Of a stretch of DNA of 14,749 nucleotides, positions 1-7,786 are shown piece after piece. A program made the position numbers and the translations under genes. Numbering within the stretch: position 1 is the stretch's first letter; each line of letters begins with the position of its first letter. Under the pieces are notes generated by a model that saw nothing but the letters and a program-made list of their open reading frames with translations, was not told where the DNA came from and made no database searches. The DNA comes from an uncultured Lachnospiraceae bacterium (GTDB lineage Bacteria > Bacillota_A > Clostridia > Lachnospirales > Lachnospiraceae): assembly GCA_902795835.1 (NCBI GenBank), contig CADBNA010000375.1, positions 1 to 14,749 of the forward strand, read 5' to 3'.

Positions 1-645
1 ATGCTGGAGCAGGTATGGACGATCGACAGGCTGGAAGGGGAGAGAGTGTCCCATGTCGTCATTATGGGGAGCGGGGAGCCGCTGGACAACTATGACAACG
101 TGGTGCGCTTTATCCGTCTGCTCAGCAATGCGAAGGGATACGGCATGAGCCAGCGAAACATCACGCTTTCAACCTGCGGCCTGGTTCCGAAAATCCGCAT
201 GCTGGCAGATGAGAACCTGAGCATCACGCTGGCAATCTCGCTGCACGCCCCCAATGATGAGAAGCGCCGGGCGCTGATGCCGGTTGCCGCGAGATGGAGC
301 GTGGGAGAAATCATGGATGCCTGCCGTTACTATTTTTCAAAGACCGGCCGCCGGCTGACCTTTGAATATGCGCTGGCTTCCGGCCGGAATGACAGCGGGC
401 GCGATGCGGAGGAGCTTGCCGCCCTGCTTGAAGGAATGAACGGGCATGTCAACCTGATTCCCGTCAATCCCGTAAGGGAGAGCGGCTTCCGCAGGAGCGG
501 CAAAAAAGTGACGGAGGCCTTTCAAAATAAACTTGAAAAAAACGGGATTCATGTTACTATTAGAAGGGAAATGGGCTCGGATATAGACGGAGCCTGCGGC
601 CAGCTTCGCAGACGATACATGTCAGAAGGGAAGACTCCCATCTGA
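1..645 (+). CDS. rlmN: Dual-specificity 23S rRNA/tRNA (adenine-C2) methyltransferase RlmN, 3' part
   Basis: This is the C-terminal 214 residues of the radical-SAM enzyme RlmN, which methylates C2 of an adenine in 23S rRNA and in some tRNAs. Visible family features are MGSGEP (residues 22-27 of the fragment), the TLSTCG stretch near 56-60, AISLHAPN (78-85), HVNLIPVNP (149-157) and the C-terminal IRREMGSDIDGACGQLRRR, whose Cys199 matches the cysteine that carries the methyl intermediate. The N-terminal part with the CxxxCxxC iron-sulfur motif lies before the window. The ATG at base 1 is therefore an internal methionine, not the start: family members have roughly 130 more residues upstream. The gene leads into prpC with a 13-nt gap, the same order as in B. 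subtilis. The assignment is firm; the fragment is a window cut, not a pseudogene as far as can be seen. Confidence 0.95.
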   Translation: MLEQVWTIDRLEGERVSHVVIMGSGEPLDNYDNVVRFIRLLSNAKGYGMSQRNITLSTCGLVPKIRMLADENLSITLAISLHAPNDEKRRALMPVAARWSVGEIMDACRYYFSKTGRRLTFEYALASGRNDSGRDAEELAALLEGMNGHVNLIPVNPVRESGFRRSGKKVTEAFQNKLEKNGIHVTIRREMGSDIDGACGQLRRRYMSEGKTPI

Positions 646-658
646 GACGAGGGAACTT

Positions 659-1378
659 ATGAACATTTTTTCTGCTACCGATATCGGACAGAAAAGAAAA
701 ATGAATCAGGATTACATATTCACCTCCGGTGAGCCGGTGGGGAATCTGCCGAACCTGTTCGTCGTCGCGGATGGGATGGGAGGACACAATGCCGGCGATT
801 TTGCATCGCGCTACGGCGTGTCCGTACTGGTAGAGACCGCAAGGCGCGACCGGAATTTCAATCCGGTCAAAATCATGCGGAACGGCATGGAAGCGGCCAA
901 CCGGGAGGTGCTCATAAAGTCCAGACAGGACAGGAGCATGGCCGGCATGGGTACAACCATGGTGGCCTGTACGGTTGTTGGCGGATATGTATATGTTGCC
1001 AATGTGGGCGACTCCAGACTCTATGTGGCCGGCGGCAGTGATCTTACGCAGGTTACGCAGGATCATTCCCTTATTGCCGAGATGGTCCGGCTCGGGGAGC
1101 TGACGCCCGAAGAGGGCAGGCATCATCCTGACAAGAATATCATTACAAGAGCCATCGGCACTTCCGAGGAAGTGCGCATCGATTTTTTCGACATGAAGCT
1201 GGAGAGAGGCAATCAGATTCTTATGTGTTCTGACGGACTGACCAATATGGTCGGAGACGACAGGATATTTGAGATATTAAGGGGAAGGGATACGGATGAC
1301 GTCGCCCAGACTCTGGTTGATGAAGCGAACCTTAACGGCGGCAGGGACAACATTGCTGTCATCGTTGTGGAACCATGA
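659..1378 (+). CDS. prpC: PP2C-family Ser/Thr protein phosphatase (PrpC/Stp)
   Basis: This 239-residue cytosolic phosphatase removes phosphate from Ser/Thr of proteins phosphorylated by the neighbouring PASTA kinase, including the kinase itself in studied homologues. The metal-dependent PP2C signatures are in order: KRKMNQDYI (Asp18), VVADGMGGHNAGD (Asp38 and Gly39 region), MGTTMVACTV, VANVGDSRLYV (113-123), QDHSLIAEMVRLGEL, ILMCSDGLTNMV (Asp192) and GGRDNIAVIVV (Asp230). The metal-ligand aspartates are all present, so the enzyme should be active. Length is normal for the small bacterial PP2C type. The ATG at 659 has GAGGGA at 649-654 upstream and puts the motif MNQD at the usual distance from the N-terminus. 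The gene lies between rlmN (13 nt) and the kinase (27 nt), so co-transcription is likely. Confidence 0.96.
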   Translation: MNIFSATDIGQKRKMNQDYIFTSGEPVGNLPNLFVVADGMGGHNAGDFASRYGVSVLVETARRDRNFNPVKIMRNGMEAANREVLIKSRQDRSMAGMGTTMVACTVVGGYVYVANVGDSRLYVAGGSDLTQVTQDHSLIAEMVRLGELTPEEGRHHPDKNIITRAIGTSEEVRIDFFDMKLERGNQILMCSDGLTNMVGDDRIFEILRGRDTDDVAQTLVDEANLNGGRDNIAVIVVEP

Positions 1379-1405
1379 GCCATGTACGGCGGATGAGGTG
1401 AGAAG

Positions 1406-3682
1406 ATGTTAAAAGAGGGAATCATTCTGGGTGAGCGGTATGAGATCATGGCCAAGATCGGTACCGGCGGCATGGCAGATGTCTATAAAGCCCAGGACCG
1501 CAAGCTGAATCGTCTGGTGGCCGTCAAGGTCATGAAAGCGGAGTTCCGTGAGGATACCGCTTTTGTAGCCAAATTCCAGAAAGAGGCGCAGGCGGCTGCA
1601 AAACTGGCACATCCGAATGTAGTGAATGTCTACGATGTCGGGGAGGACCGCGGACTGTACTATATCGTGATGGAGCTGGTTGAGGGCATTACGCTCAAAA
1701 ACTATATCCTCAAGAAAGGCAAACTGAGCGTCAAGGAGGCGACCAGCATCGCAATCCAGGTGTCGCTCGGTCTGGAAGCGGCGCACAACCGGGGGATCAT
1801 TCACCGGGATGTCAAGCCGCAGAATATCATAATTTCTACAGACGGCAAGGTAAAGCTCTCGGATTTCGGCATCGCCAAGGCGATGAATTCCAATACGATT
1901 ACGGCCAACGTGATGGGTTCCGTCCACTACAGCTCTCCCGAGCAGGTGCGCGGCGGCAATTCGGATGCCAAGAGCGATATCTATTCTCTCGGCATCACCA
2001 TGTATGAGATGGTGACCGGCCGGGTGCCCTTTGACGGGGATTCTACCGTATCGATCGCGATCAAGCATCTGCAGGAGGAGATGGTTCCCCCGTCAAGATA
2101 CACGCCGGATCTGCCCTATTCTCTTGAACAGATCATTTTCAAGTGCACGCAGAAGAATCCGGAGCGCCGGTATCAGAATGTCGGAGATCTGATCGACGAC
2201 CTGAAGCACTCTCTGATTGACCCGCAGGGCAGCTTTGTCGGAGTCGCGCCTCTCAGTGAGCATACATCTTCCGGAAATACGGCAAAGAAGGAAACCCGCT
2301 CCCGCGGCGGCTCGGGCAGCCGGACATCTTCCGGCGGCAGGAGCGGCGCATCGGGCGGCAGAAGCAGCTCTTCAGGCAGCAGGAGCGGCGCATCGGGAGG
2401 CAGAAGCAGTTCATCAGGCAGCAGGAGCGGTGCTTCCGGCGGCAGAAGCACTTCCGGCAGCGGCAGATCTACTTCCGGCGGAAGCCGGCAGGACGGATCC
2501 GCCCAGGACAGACGCCGCATGTCCCGTGAAGAAGAACTCCGCAGAGAACGCGAGCGCAGGGACCGCGAGAGACGCCGTCTGAGTTATGAGGAAGACGATG
2601 ACCTGGAAGACGATGAGGAGGAGTCCGGCCTGGAGAAGGCCATTACCATCGGCGGCTTCCTGATCGGTGCGGTCATTATCATTATACTGATTGCCGTGGT
2701 CGGCAACATGGCCGGGCTTTTCAACTTCGGCAGGAAGAAGACCACTGCCGCGACATCATCAGCGTCAGCCGCTGTATCAGAAGTGACGCAGGACGTTTCC
2801 TCGCAGTCCACCCAGGTGGAAGTTCCCAGCCTTCTCGGCCTGACCGTCGACCAGGCAACCTCGGAGGCCAACAACAGAGGCATCGGCGTCAAACAGACCG
2901 GGACAGCCGCTTCGGAAGAGTTTGAAGAGGGCCGCATTATTTCTCAGTCGGTGGATGCCGGCACGCTTGTCAATCCGCAGACCACGATCGAAGTGGTTGT
3001 GAGCAGCGGCAAAGCGGACGTGACGGTTCCGGTGGGACTGAACGGAGCTGCGCAGACAGATGCGGAAGCCGCTCTGGAAGCGGTGGGGCTGTCTCCGAAC
3101 ATTGTTCTCCAGTTCAGTGACATCGTAAACATCGGAAATGTTATTTCCTCAGATCCCGCGGAAGGAACAGCCGTTTCCGCCGGCTCGACCGTTACGATTT
3201 ATGTCAGCAAGGGACCGGATGAGACCAGCACAGGCGGTTCTGTTGTGCCGGATCTTGCGGGCTGGCAGTCTGCAGACGCCACAGCCAAGCTGGATTCCCT
3301 GGGACTGGCTTACCAGACAGTCGATGCCCAGAATGAAGGATATGCGGACGGCGTTGTCCTGTCCGTCAGCCCGGCGGTGGGCTCTCCGATCGAGCCCGGT
3401 GAGGTCATTACCCTGACTGTAAACAGGCTTCCGGAGCATGAGACAAGATATGTGTGCTACAGTCCGCTGCAGGCGCCGGATGGCTACAATGGAGGCCAGG
3501 TGAGGCTGGAACTTGTACAGGGCGAGAATACGATTGTCCTCTTCGAAGGTCCCAACCCGTGGGCGAACGGGCTGTACAGCGCACCGATCGTCAGCCAGAT
3601 CGGCGATCCGGGTGAGATCAATGTCTACGAGGATGATATTCTCATAGCGAAATATCCGGGCGTTACCTTCACGGCGGAGTAA
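1406..3682 (+). CDS. prkC: PASTA-domain membrane Ser/Thr protein kinase (PrkC/StkP type)
   Basis: This 758-residue receptor-like kinase phosphorylates Ser/Thr of cytosolic proteins; in the family it responds to peptidoglycan fragments or lipid II through external PASTA repeats. The kinase domain spans about 10-270: GTGGMADVY (19-27), Lys41 in VAVKVMK, Glu60, HRDVKPQN (Asp135), DFG (153-155), activation-loop Thr164 and Thr166 before GSVHYSSPEQ. A cytoplasmic Ser/Gly/Arg linker follows (about 298-362), then a basic stretch (369-391) and an acidic one (395-410). One membrane helix lies at about 412-438. Three PASTA repeats sit outside (about 470-535, 537-603, 611-675), followed by an 83-residue, probably beta-rich C-terminal domain (676-758) that I do not recognise. 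The start has GAGGTGAG at 1395-1402. All catalytic residues are intact. The phosphatase gene just upstream is its expected partner. Confidence 0.96.
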   Translation: MLKEGIILGERYEIMAKIGTGGMADVYKAQDRKLNRLVAVKVMKAEFREDTAFVAKFQKEAQAAAKLAHPNVVNVYDVGEDRGLYYIVMELVEGITLKNYILKKGKLSVKEATSIAIQVSLGLEAAHNRGIIHRDVKPQNIIISTDGKVKLSDFGIAKAMNSNTITANVMGSVHYSSPEQVRGGNSDAKSDIYSLGITMYEMVTGRVPFDGDSTVSIAIKHLQEEMVPPSRYTPDLPYSLEQIIFKCTQKNPERRYQNVGDLIDDLKHSLIDPQGSFVGVAPLSEHTSSGNTAKKETRSRGGSGSRTSSGGRSGASGGRSSSSGSRSGASGGRSSSSGSRSGASGGRSTSGSGRSTSGGSRQDGSAQDRRRMSREEELRRERERRDRERRRLSYEEDDDLEDDEEESGLEKAITIGGFLIGAVIIIILIAVVGNMAGLFNFGRKKTTAATSSASAAVSEVTQDVSSQSTQVEVPSLLGLTVDQATSEANNRGIGVKQTGTAASEEFEEGRIISQSVDAGTLVNPQTTIEVVVSSGKADVTVPVGLNGAAQTDAEAALEAVGLSPNIVLQFSDIVNIGNVISSDPAEGTAVSAGSTVTIYVSKGPDETSTGGSVVPDLAGWQSADATAKLDSLGLAYQTVDAQNEGYADGVVLSVSPAVGSPIEPGEVITLTVNRLPEHETRYVCYSPLQAPDGYNGGQVRLELVQGENTIVLFEGPNPWANGLYSAPIVSQIGDPGEINVYEDDILIAKYPGVTFTAE
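2339..2461 (+). repeat. 42-bp tandem repeat inside the kinase linker
   Basis: Three head-to-tail units at 2339-2380, 2381-2422 and 2423-2461 (the last lacks one codon) encode the 14-residue unit RSGASGGRSSSSGS, residues 312-352 of the kinase. The units keep reading frame and differ mainly at synonymous third positions. The surrounding linker (298-362) has the same Ser/Gly/Arg composition. It should be disordered and lie just inside the membrane. Confidence 0.9.
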
Positions 3683-3716
3683 AACCGAATCTGACGGACG
3701 GTAATAGTGAACTGAC

Positions 3717-3757
3717 GGGCTGCCGCAGCAGATGTTTTGATGCGGCAGCCCTGTTTC
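3717..3757 (+). terminator. Hairpin between prkC and rsgA, possible terminator or attenuator
   Basis: A perfect 11-bp inverted repeat, GGGCTGCCGCA at 3717-3727 and TGCGGCAGCCC at 3741-3751, encloses a 13-nt loop and is followed by TGTTTCA. The stem is strong but the T-run is weak, so it may terminate only part of the transcripts or protect the 3' end of the upstream message. No good promoter is visible between it and rsgA, which favours partial read-through. Confidence 0.6.
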
Positions 3758-3773
3758 ATATATAAGGAGATGC

Positions 3774-4673
3774 ATGAACAGAGGGGACAGAGTTTCCGGC
3801 AGAATCATACGCGGCATCGGCGGATTTTACTATCTGGATACCGGTCCGGAAGTGCTTGCCTGCAGGGCAAGAGGCATCTTCCGCAAACGGGGGATCAGGC
3901 CTCTCGTCGGCGATTACGCTGAGGCGGAGGTGACCGATCCGAAGGACCTCGAGGCCAGCATTACGGAAATCAGGCCCAGAAAAAACACGCTGATACGGCC
4001 TGCCGTGGCCAATGCGGATCAGGCCGCCGTCTTTTTTTCTCTGCATGATCCCGAACCGGACAGTCTTCTGCTGGACCGCTTCCTGCTCTGGATGGAGAGA
4101 CAGGGCATACCCGTGACAATCTGCTTTAACAAGGAAGACCTCGGCACGGAAGAGGAGCTGCACAGATGGGAGGCCATTTACAGACCTTCCGGATATCGGA
4201 TCCTTTCGCTAAGCGCATCCGGCGGCAGCGGCGTTGACGCGATCCGGGCACTCCTGAAGGGCAGGACCACGATACTGGCCGGCCCCTCCGGGGCGGGGAA
4301 ATCGACGCTGACAAATGCGCTGCAGAACGGTGTGATCATGGAAACCGGAGAGATCAGCCGAAAACTGAAGCGGGGGCGCCACACGACCCGGCGGGCGGAG
4401 CTGATCCGTCTGGATGAGGACACCTGGCTCTGTGACACACCGGGGTTCACTTCCCTGGAGACGCCTTTCATGGAAAAGGAAGAACTGCAGGACTGCTTTC
4501 CGGAGTTTGCTCCCTGGCCGGAGCAGTGCCGCTTTCAGGGGTGCGCACATCTGGCTGAACCGGGCTGCGCTGTAAAGCAGGCTGTGGAGGACGGGCGGAT
4601 CAGCCGGGAGAGATACAGAAATTACAGCAGCTTTTATCAGGAATTGACAGACATGGAAAAACGGAGGTACTGA
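3774..4673 (+). CDS. rsgA: Ribosome small-subunit biogenesis GTPase RsgA
   Basis: This 299-residue circularly permuted GTPase acts late in 30S subunit maturation. An N-terminal OB-fold (about 1-68) precedes the permuted G domain, with motifs in the diagnostic order G4 NKED (119-122), G5 SAS (147-149), G1 GPSGAGKST (170-178), G2 around RHTTR (202-206) and G3 DTPG (221-224). A C-terminal zinc site is formed by Cys252, Cys257, His259 and Cys265, the family pattern. Length is normal. The start at 3774 has AAGGAGA at 3764-3770. The reading frame ends one base before the rpe start, so the two are probably translated in tandem. In B. subtilis the homologue (CpgA/YloQ) has the same prkC-rsgA-rpe neighbourhood and has been linked to PrkC phosphorylation; that link here is inference from context. 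Confidence 0.96.
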   Translation: MNRGDRVSGRIIRGIGGFYYLDTGPEVLACRARGIFRKRGIRPLVGDYAEAEVTDPKDLEASITEIRPRKNTLIRPAVANADQAAVFFSLHDPEPDSLLLDRFLLWMERQGIPVTICFNKEDLGTEEELHRWEAIYRPSGYRILSLSASGGSGVDAIRALLKGRTTILAGPSGAGKSTLTNALQNGVIMETGEISRKLKRGRHTTRRAELIRLDEDTWLCDTPGFTSLETPFMEKEELQDCFPEFAPWPEQCRFQGCAHLAEPGCAVKQAVEDGRISRERYRNYSSFYQELTDMEKRRY

Positions 4674-4674
4674 C

Positions 4675-5352
4675 ATGGACAGAGAGTATCAGCTTTGCCC
4701 GTCGATTTTGTCGGCGGATTTCTGGAAACTGGGAGAACAGATCAGAGAGGTTGAAAAGGCCGGCTGTCACTGGCTGCATATTGACATCATGGACGGGACA
4801 TTTGTGCCTCCCGTCTCTTTCGGAGAGACGGTTGTCGCATCGATCCGGAAACAGACAGAGCTGTTTTTTGACGTACATATGATGACAGTTCATCCGGAAA
4901 CGCACATAGAGTCCATGGCTGCGGCGGGAGCAGACCTGCTGTGTGTGCACGCAGAGGCCTGCCGCCATCTGGACCGCACACTGCAGGCGATCAGGGCCGC
5001 GGGCATGAAGACGGGTGTGGCGCTGAACCCTGCCACACCGCTCACAGCACTGGACTATGTTCTGGACAAAACAGACATGGTTCTCCTGATGACGGTCAAT
5101 CCGGGGTACGGCGGACAGAGCTACCTGCCCGCGATGACCGGCAAGATCCGCGCTCTGCGGGAAAAGCTGGACGCGGCGGGATATCCGCAGACGCACATCG
5201 AGGTAGACGGCGGCATCAATACCGGCACCGCGGACACCGTTCTGGAGGCGGGAGCCAACGTCCTGGTGGCGGGATCCGCGTTCTTTTCCGGTGACCTGCA
5301 GGAAAACGGCCGCTTTTTCCATGAGCGGATCCGGGCGCACATGGCCGGTTAA
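4675..5352 (+). CDS. rpe: Ribulose-phosphate 3-epimerase
   Basis: This 225-residue (beta/alpha)8-barrel enzyme interconverts D-ribulose 5-phosphate and D-xylulose 5-phosphate in the pentose phosphate pathway. Family motifs are LCPSILSADF (7-16), HIDIMDGTFVPP (35-46), FDVHMM (65-70), VNPGYGGQ (141-148) and EVDGGIN (176-182). The metal ligands and catalytic acids appear as His35, Asp37, His68 and Asp178; phosphate-binding glycines lie in VNPGYGGQ and VLVAGSA. The ATG at 4675 lies one base after the rsgA stop, with GGAGG at 4663-4667 inside rsgA. ThiN follows after 6 nt. Nothing unusual is seen. Confidence 0.97.
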   Translation: MDREYQLCPSILSADFWKLGEQIREVEKAGCHWLHIDIMDGTFVPPVSFGETVVASIRKQTELFFDVHMMTVHPETHIESMAAAGADLLCVHAEACRHLDRTLQAIRAAGMKTGVALNPATPLTALDYVLDKTDMVLLMTVNPGYGGQSYLPAMTGKIRALREKLDAAGYPQTHIEVDGGINTGTADTVLEAGANVLVAGSAFFSGDLQENGRFFHERIRAHMAG

Positions 5353-5358
5353 GACGGA

Positions 5359-6012
5359 ATGAAGGTCTTTATCATCAGCGGGGGCAGCCTGTCTGCCCCG
5401 CTTATAAAAGAATATCTGACAGAGGAAAAGCCCGATGCTGTCATAGCGGCCGACCGCGGCCTTGTGTTCTGCTATGAGCAGAAGATCCGGCCGGATGCCA
5501 TTGTGGGAGACTTTGACAGCACGGATCCCGAAATAGTGGCACTCTACCGGAGGGACGGATCAATTCCCATCGATACATACCGTCCGGAAAAGGATCTGAC
5601 GGATACCGACATCGCGCTCCGGAAGGCAGTCAGGATGGGAGCGGATCAGGTTTTTCTCTTCGGTGCTACGGGCACGCGGTATGATCACAGCCTCAGCAAT
5701 ATTTTCAATCTGTGCAGCTGTGCCCTTGCGGGTGTGCGGGCCAGCATAATAGACCCGTATAACCGGATTACCATGCTGACCGGGGGAGAGTACCGCATCC
5801 GGAGAGAGGCGCAGTTTGGCAGCAGAATTTCCCTCTTTCCGTTCCGGGGAGATGTGAGCGGCCTGACTCTTTGCGGCGTGAAATATCCCGTGACGGATGC
5901 TTTTCTGGAGCAGGGGGACGGCGGTCATTACGTCAGCAATGAAATCATCGGTGACGAGGCTGTGATTCTCTGGCGGAGCGGCATACTGCTGCTGATGGAG
6001 ACCAGGGACTGA
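5359..6012 (+). CDS. thiN: Thiamine pyrophosphokinase (thiamine diphosphokinase)
   Basis: This 217-residue enzyme transfers pyrophosphate from ATP to thiamine, giving thiamine diphosphate. Signatures are ADRGLVFCYE (31-40), PDAIVGDFDS (45-54), KDLTDTDIAL (78-87) and GATGTRYDHSLSNI (102-115), which form the ATP/Mg and thiamine sites at the domain interface. The C-terminal beta domain ends in the usual SNEIIG...AVILWRSGILLLME pattern. Length is normal. The ribosome site before 5359 is weak (GACGGA), and the gene starts 6 nt after the rpe stop, so translation probably depends on coupling to rpe. Its product is the cofactor of the acetohydroxyacid synthase encoded next, but that gene seems to have a separate transcript. 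Confidence 0.95.
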   Translation: MKVFIISGGSLSAPLIKEYLTEEKPDAVIAADRGLVFCYEQKIRPDAIVGDFDSTDPEIVALYRRDGSIPIDTYRPEKDLTDTDIALRKAVRMGADQVFLFGATGTRYDHSLSNIFNLCSCALAGVRASIIDPYNRITMLTGGEYRIRREAQFGSRISLFPFRGDVSGLTLCGVKYPVTDAFLEQGDGGHYVSNEIIGDEAVILWRSGILLLMETRD

Positions 6013-6013
6013 C

Positions 6014-6042
6014 AGAGTGCTTTCAGGGACGGAAAGCATTTT
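6014..6042 (+). terminator. Terminator-like hairpin after thiN
   Basis: TGCTTTC (6018-6024) and GAAAGCA (6032-6038) form a 7-bp stem with a 7-nt loop, followed by TTTT at 6039-6042. As RNA, the stem can be lengthened by A-U and G-U pairs between AGAG (6014-6017) and those U's. It starts directly after the thiN stop codon and plausibly ends the rlmN-thiN transcript, though it is not a strong terminator. Confidence 0.55.
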
Positions 6043-6070
6043 CAGAGTTTGAAGGCGGTTTTGTTATATA
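6041..6070 (+). promoter_or_regulatory. Weak candidate promoter for ilvBN
   Basis: TTCAGA (6041-6046, 4 of 6 to consensus), an 18-nt spacer and TATATA (6065-6070, 4 of 6) stand directly after the thiN hairpin and about 80 nt before ilvB. The AT-rich patch stands out from its GC-rich surroundings. I see no T-box, no leader peptide rich in branched-chain codons and no clear attenuator in the 136-nt gap. Confidence 0.3.
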
Positions 6071-6148
6071 AAACAGTCAGGCAGTACAGACGGCTGCATA
6101 TCCGTGCGGCCGGGCTGCTGCGTGAATACCTGTGCAGGAGGATTAGGT

Positions 6149-7768
6149 ATGACAGGTGCGGAGGCAATGGTAAAATGCCTGGAGGCGGAAGGCATTACGA
6201 AGATTTTCGGCTACCCGGGTGTGGCGATCGCACCCTTTTATGAGGGCCTGTACGGCTCTTCGATCGAACATATCCTGGTGAGGCAGGAACAGAATGCGGG
6301 CCATGCAGCCAGCGGATACGCGCGCGTATCCAGGAAGACGGCTGTCTGTGTCGTCACTTCCGGCCCCGGTGCGCTGAACCTGATTACGGCGCTGGCAACA
6401 GCCTATGCGGACAGCATTCCGATTGTGGCGATATCCGGACAGGTTTCTTCCGAACTTCTGGGCCGCGATGTGTTCCAGGAAGCGGATATGCGCGGCGCCA
6501 CGGAATCCTTCGTCAAGCACAGCTACCTTGTCAAGAATGTCAATGACATTCCTCGGGTGTTCAAAGAGGCCTTCTATATTGCCTCTACCGGCAGAAAAGG
6601 GCCGGTGTTGATTGATGTGCCGATTGACGTGCAGCAGAGGGAGCTGACCAGGCCTTTTGTCTATCCCGACAGCATCAGCATGCGGGGGTACAAGCCCAGC
6701 ACAAAAGCCAATCCGCAGCAGATGGCCAAGGTGATCAGCGCGATCAATCATGCGAAGCGTCCGCTGATCTGCGCGGGAGGCGGTGTTATCCTCGGCAATG
6801 CCGAAGAGAGTCTCCGCGGCTTTTGCGAGAAGTTCCGCATTCCCCTGGTGTGCACCATGATGGGAATGGGCGTTCTGCCGAAGAAACATCCGCTCTACTT
6901 CGGCATGCTGGGCAACAACGGGAAGCCCTATGCGAATAAGGCTGTGGCCGGCAGCGATCTGCTGATCATTGTCGGCGCCAGGGTGGCAGACAGGGCCATC
7001 CCGCGCCCGGATCATCTGGAGCGCCAGCTCTCCATCATCCACATCGACATCGACACGGCTGAGATCGGCAAGAACCTGGGACCGACGCTGCCGCTGGTAG
7101 GCGATGCCAGAGGCATTTTTGAACAGCTGCAGGAGGCGGACATCCGTGTCGACACCGACAGCTGGCTGCAGGAACTGGACCAGATCAAAACCGGCACGGT
7201 TGATACGCGCACTTTCAGCGACAAAGGCGTCAATCCCAATCTTCTGGTTCAGACACTGAGCGAGAAGATGGAGGAGGATGCCATCTACGTTGCGGATGTA
7301 GGCCAGAACCAGCTCTGGTCCGCCGACAATTATGTGATGAAGAGCGGCCGGTTCATGACGACAGGCGGCATGGGAACCATGGGATATTCCATTCCTGCTG
7401 CGATAGGCGCCCGTATGGCCGCGCCTGACAGACAGGTCGTGGCGGTGTGCGGAGACGGAGCTTTCCAGATGTCCATGAATGAATTTGCGACAATGCGCGT
7501 CAACAACGTGATCGTAAAAACCCTCGTGGTCAGGAACCTCTATCTGGGACTGGTGCGGGAATACCAGTACAATACCTATGACGGGCATTATGAGGGCGTG
7601 CAGCTCTACGGATATCCGCTGCATGAAAAACTGGCGGCCGCTTATGACATGCCGTATTTCACCTGCAGCACCAATGACGCCCTGGACGAGACGCTGGATG
7701 CTTTCCTCGCCTGCCCGGAGGCCTGCCTGATGGTCGTCGACGTTGACTATGAAAACCGTGTAAAATAA
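6149..7768 (+). CDS. ilvB: Acetohydroxyacid (acetolactate) synthase large subunit, divergent
   Basis: This 539-residue thiamine-diphosphate enzyme should join two 2-ketoacids to form acetolactate or acetohydroxybutyrate, the first common step of valine, isoleucine and leucine synthesis. The three domains of the family are visible: the pyrimidine-binding N-domain with catalytic Glu47 (RQEQNAGHAASGYAR) and SGPGALNLITALATAYADSIP (71-91); FQEADM and KHSYLV; a central FAD-type domain with GAR (276-278); and the cofactor domain with GDG (435-437) and Asn463. The start at 6149 has CAGGAGGA at 6135-6142; an upstream ATG at 6104 would add 15 residues with no support. Oddities are given under findings: MLGNNG for the usual MLGMHG, RN for NN, REYQ for RQWQ, and no C-terminal tail beyond VDVDYENRVK. 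The adjacent small-subunit gene supports the synthase role, but another carboligase activity is possible. Confidence 0.85.
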   Translation: MTGAEAMVKCLEAEGITKIFGYPGVAIAPFYEGLYGSSIEHILVRQEQNAGHAASGYARVSRKTAVCVVTSGPGALNLITALATAYADSIPIVAISGQVSSELLGRDVFQEADMRGATESFVKHSYLVKNVNDIPRVFKEAFYIASTGRKGPVLIDVPIDVQQRELTRPFVYPDSISMRGYKPSTKANPQQMAKVISAINHAKRPLICAGGGVILGNAEESLRGFCEKFRIPLVCTMMGMGVLPKKHPLYFGMLGNNGKPYANKAVAGSDLLIIVGARVADRAIPRPDHLERQLSIIHIDIDTAEIGKNLGPTLPLVGDARGIFEQLQEADIRVDTDSWLQELDQIKTGTVDTRTFSDKGVNPNLLVQTLSEKMEEDAIYVADVGQNQLWSADNYVMKSGRFMTTGGMGTMGYSIPAAIGARMAAPDRQVVAVCGDGAFQMSMNEFATMRVNNVIVKTLVVRNLYLGLVREYQYNTYDGHYEGVQLYGYPLHEKLAAAYDMPYFTCSTNDALDETLDAFLACPEACLMVVDVDYENRVK

Positions 7769-7786
7769 GGAAAGGAGGACTGCAGC

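Noticed and set aside
1..645. Complete short radical-SAM protein starting at base 1
   Set aside because: The protein lacks the CxxxCxxC cluster motif, and its first residues align to the interior of RlmN, so it is a window cut.
2339..2461. Mobile or intergenic minisatellite
   Set aside because: The 42-bp repeat keeps the kinase frame and codes for a plausible disordered linker, so it is treated as part of the gene.
2217..2582. 121-codon open frame on the plus strand within prkC
   Set aside because: It is an alanine-rich out-of-frame reading of the Ser/Gly/Arg repeat. The kinase frame continues intact on both sides.
6104..6148. Longer ilvB starting at 6104
   Set aside because: The extra 15 residues (Cys-rich) are not part of the family, and the AGGAGG-type site fits the ATG at 6149.
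6049..6243. Short open frame (TTG start) before and overlapping the ilvB start, as a possible leader peptide
   Set aside because: It has no ribosome binding site, no run of Ile, Val or Leu codons beyond chance, and reads far into ilvB in another frame.
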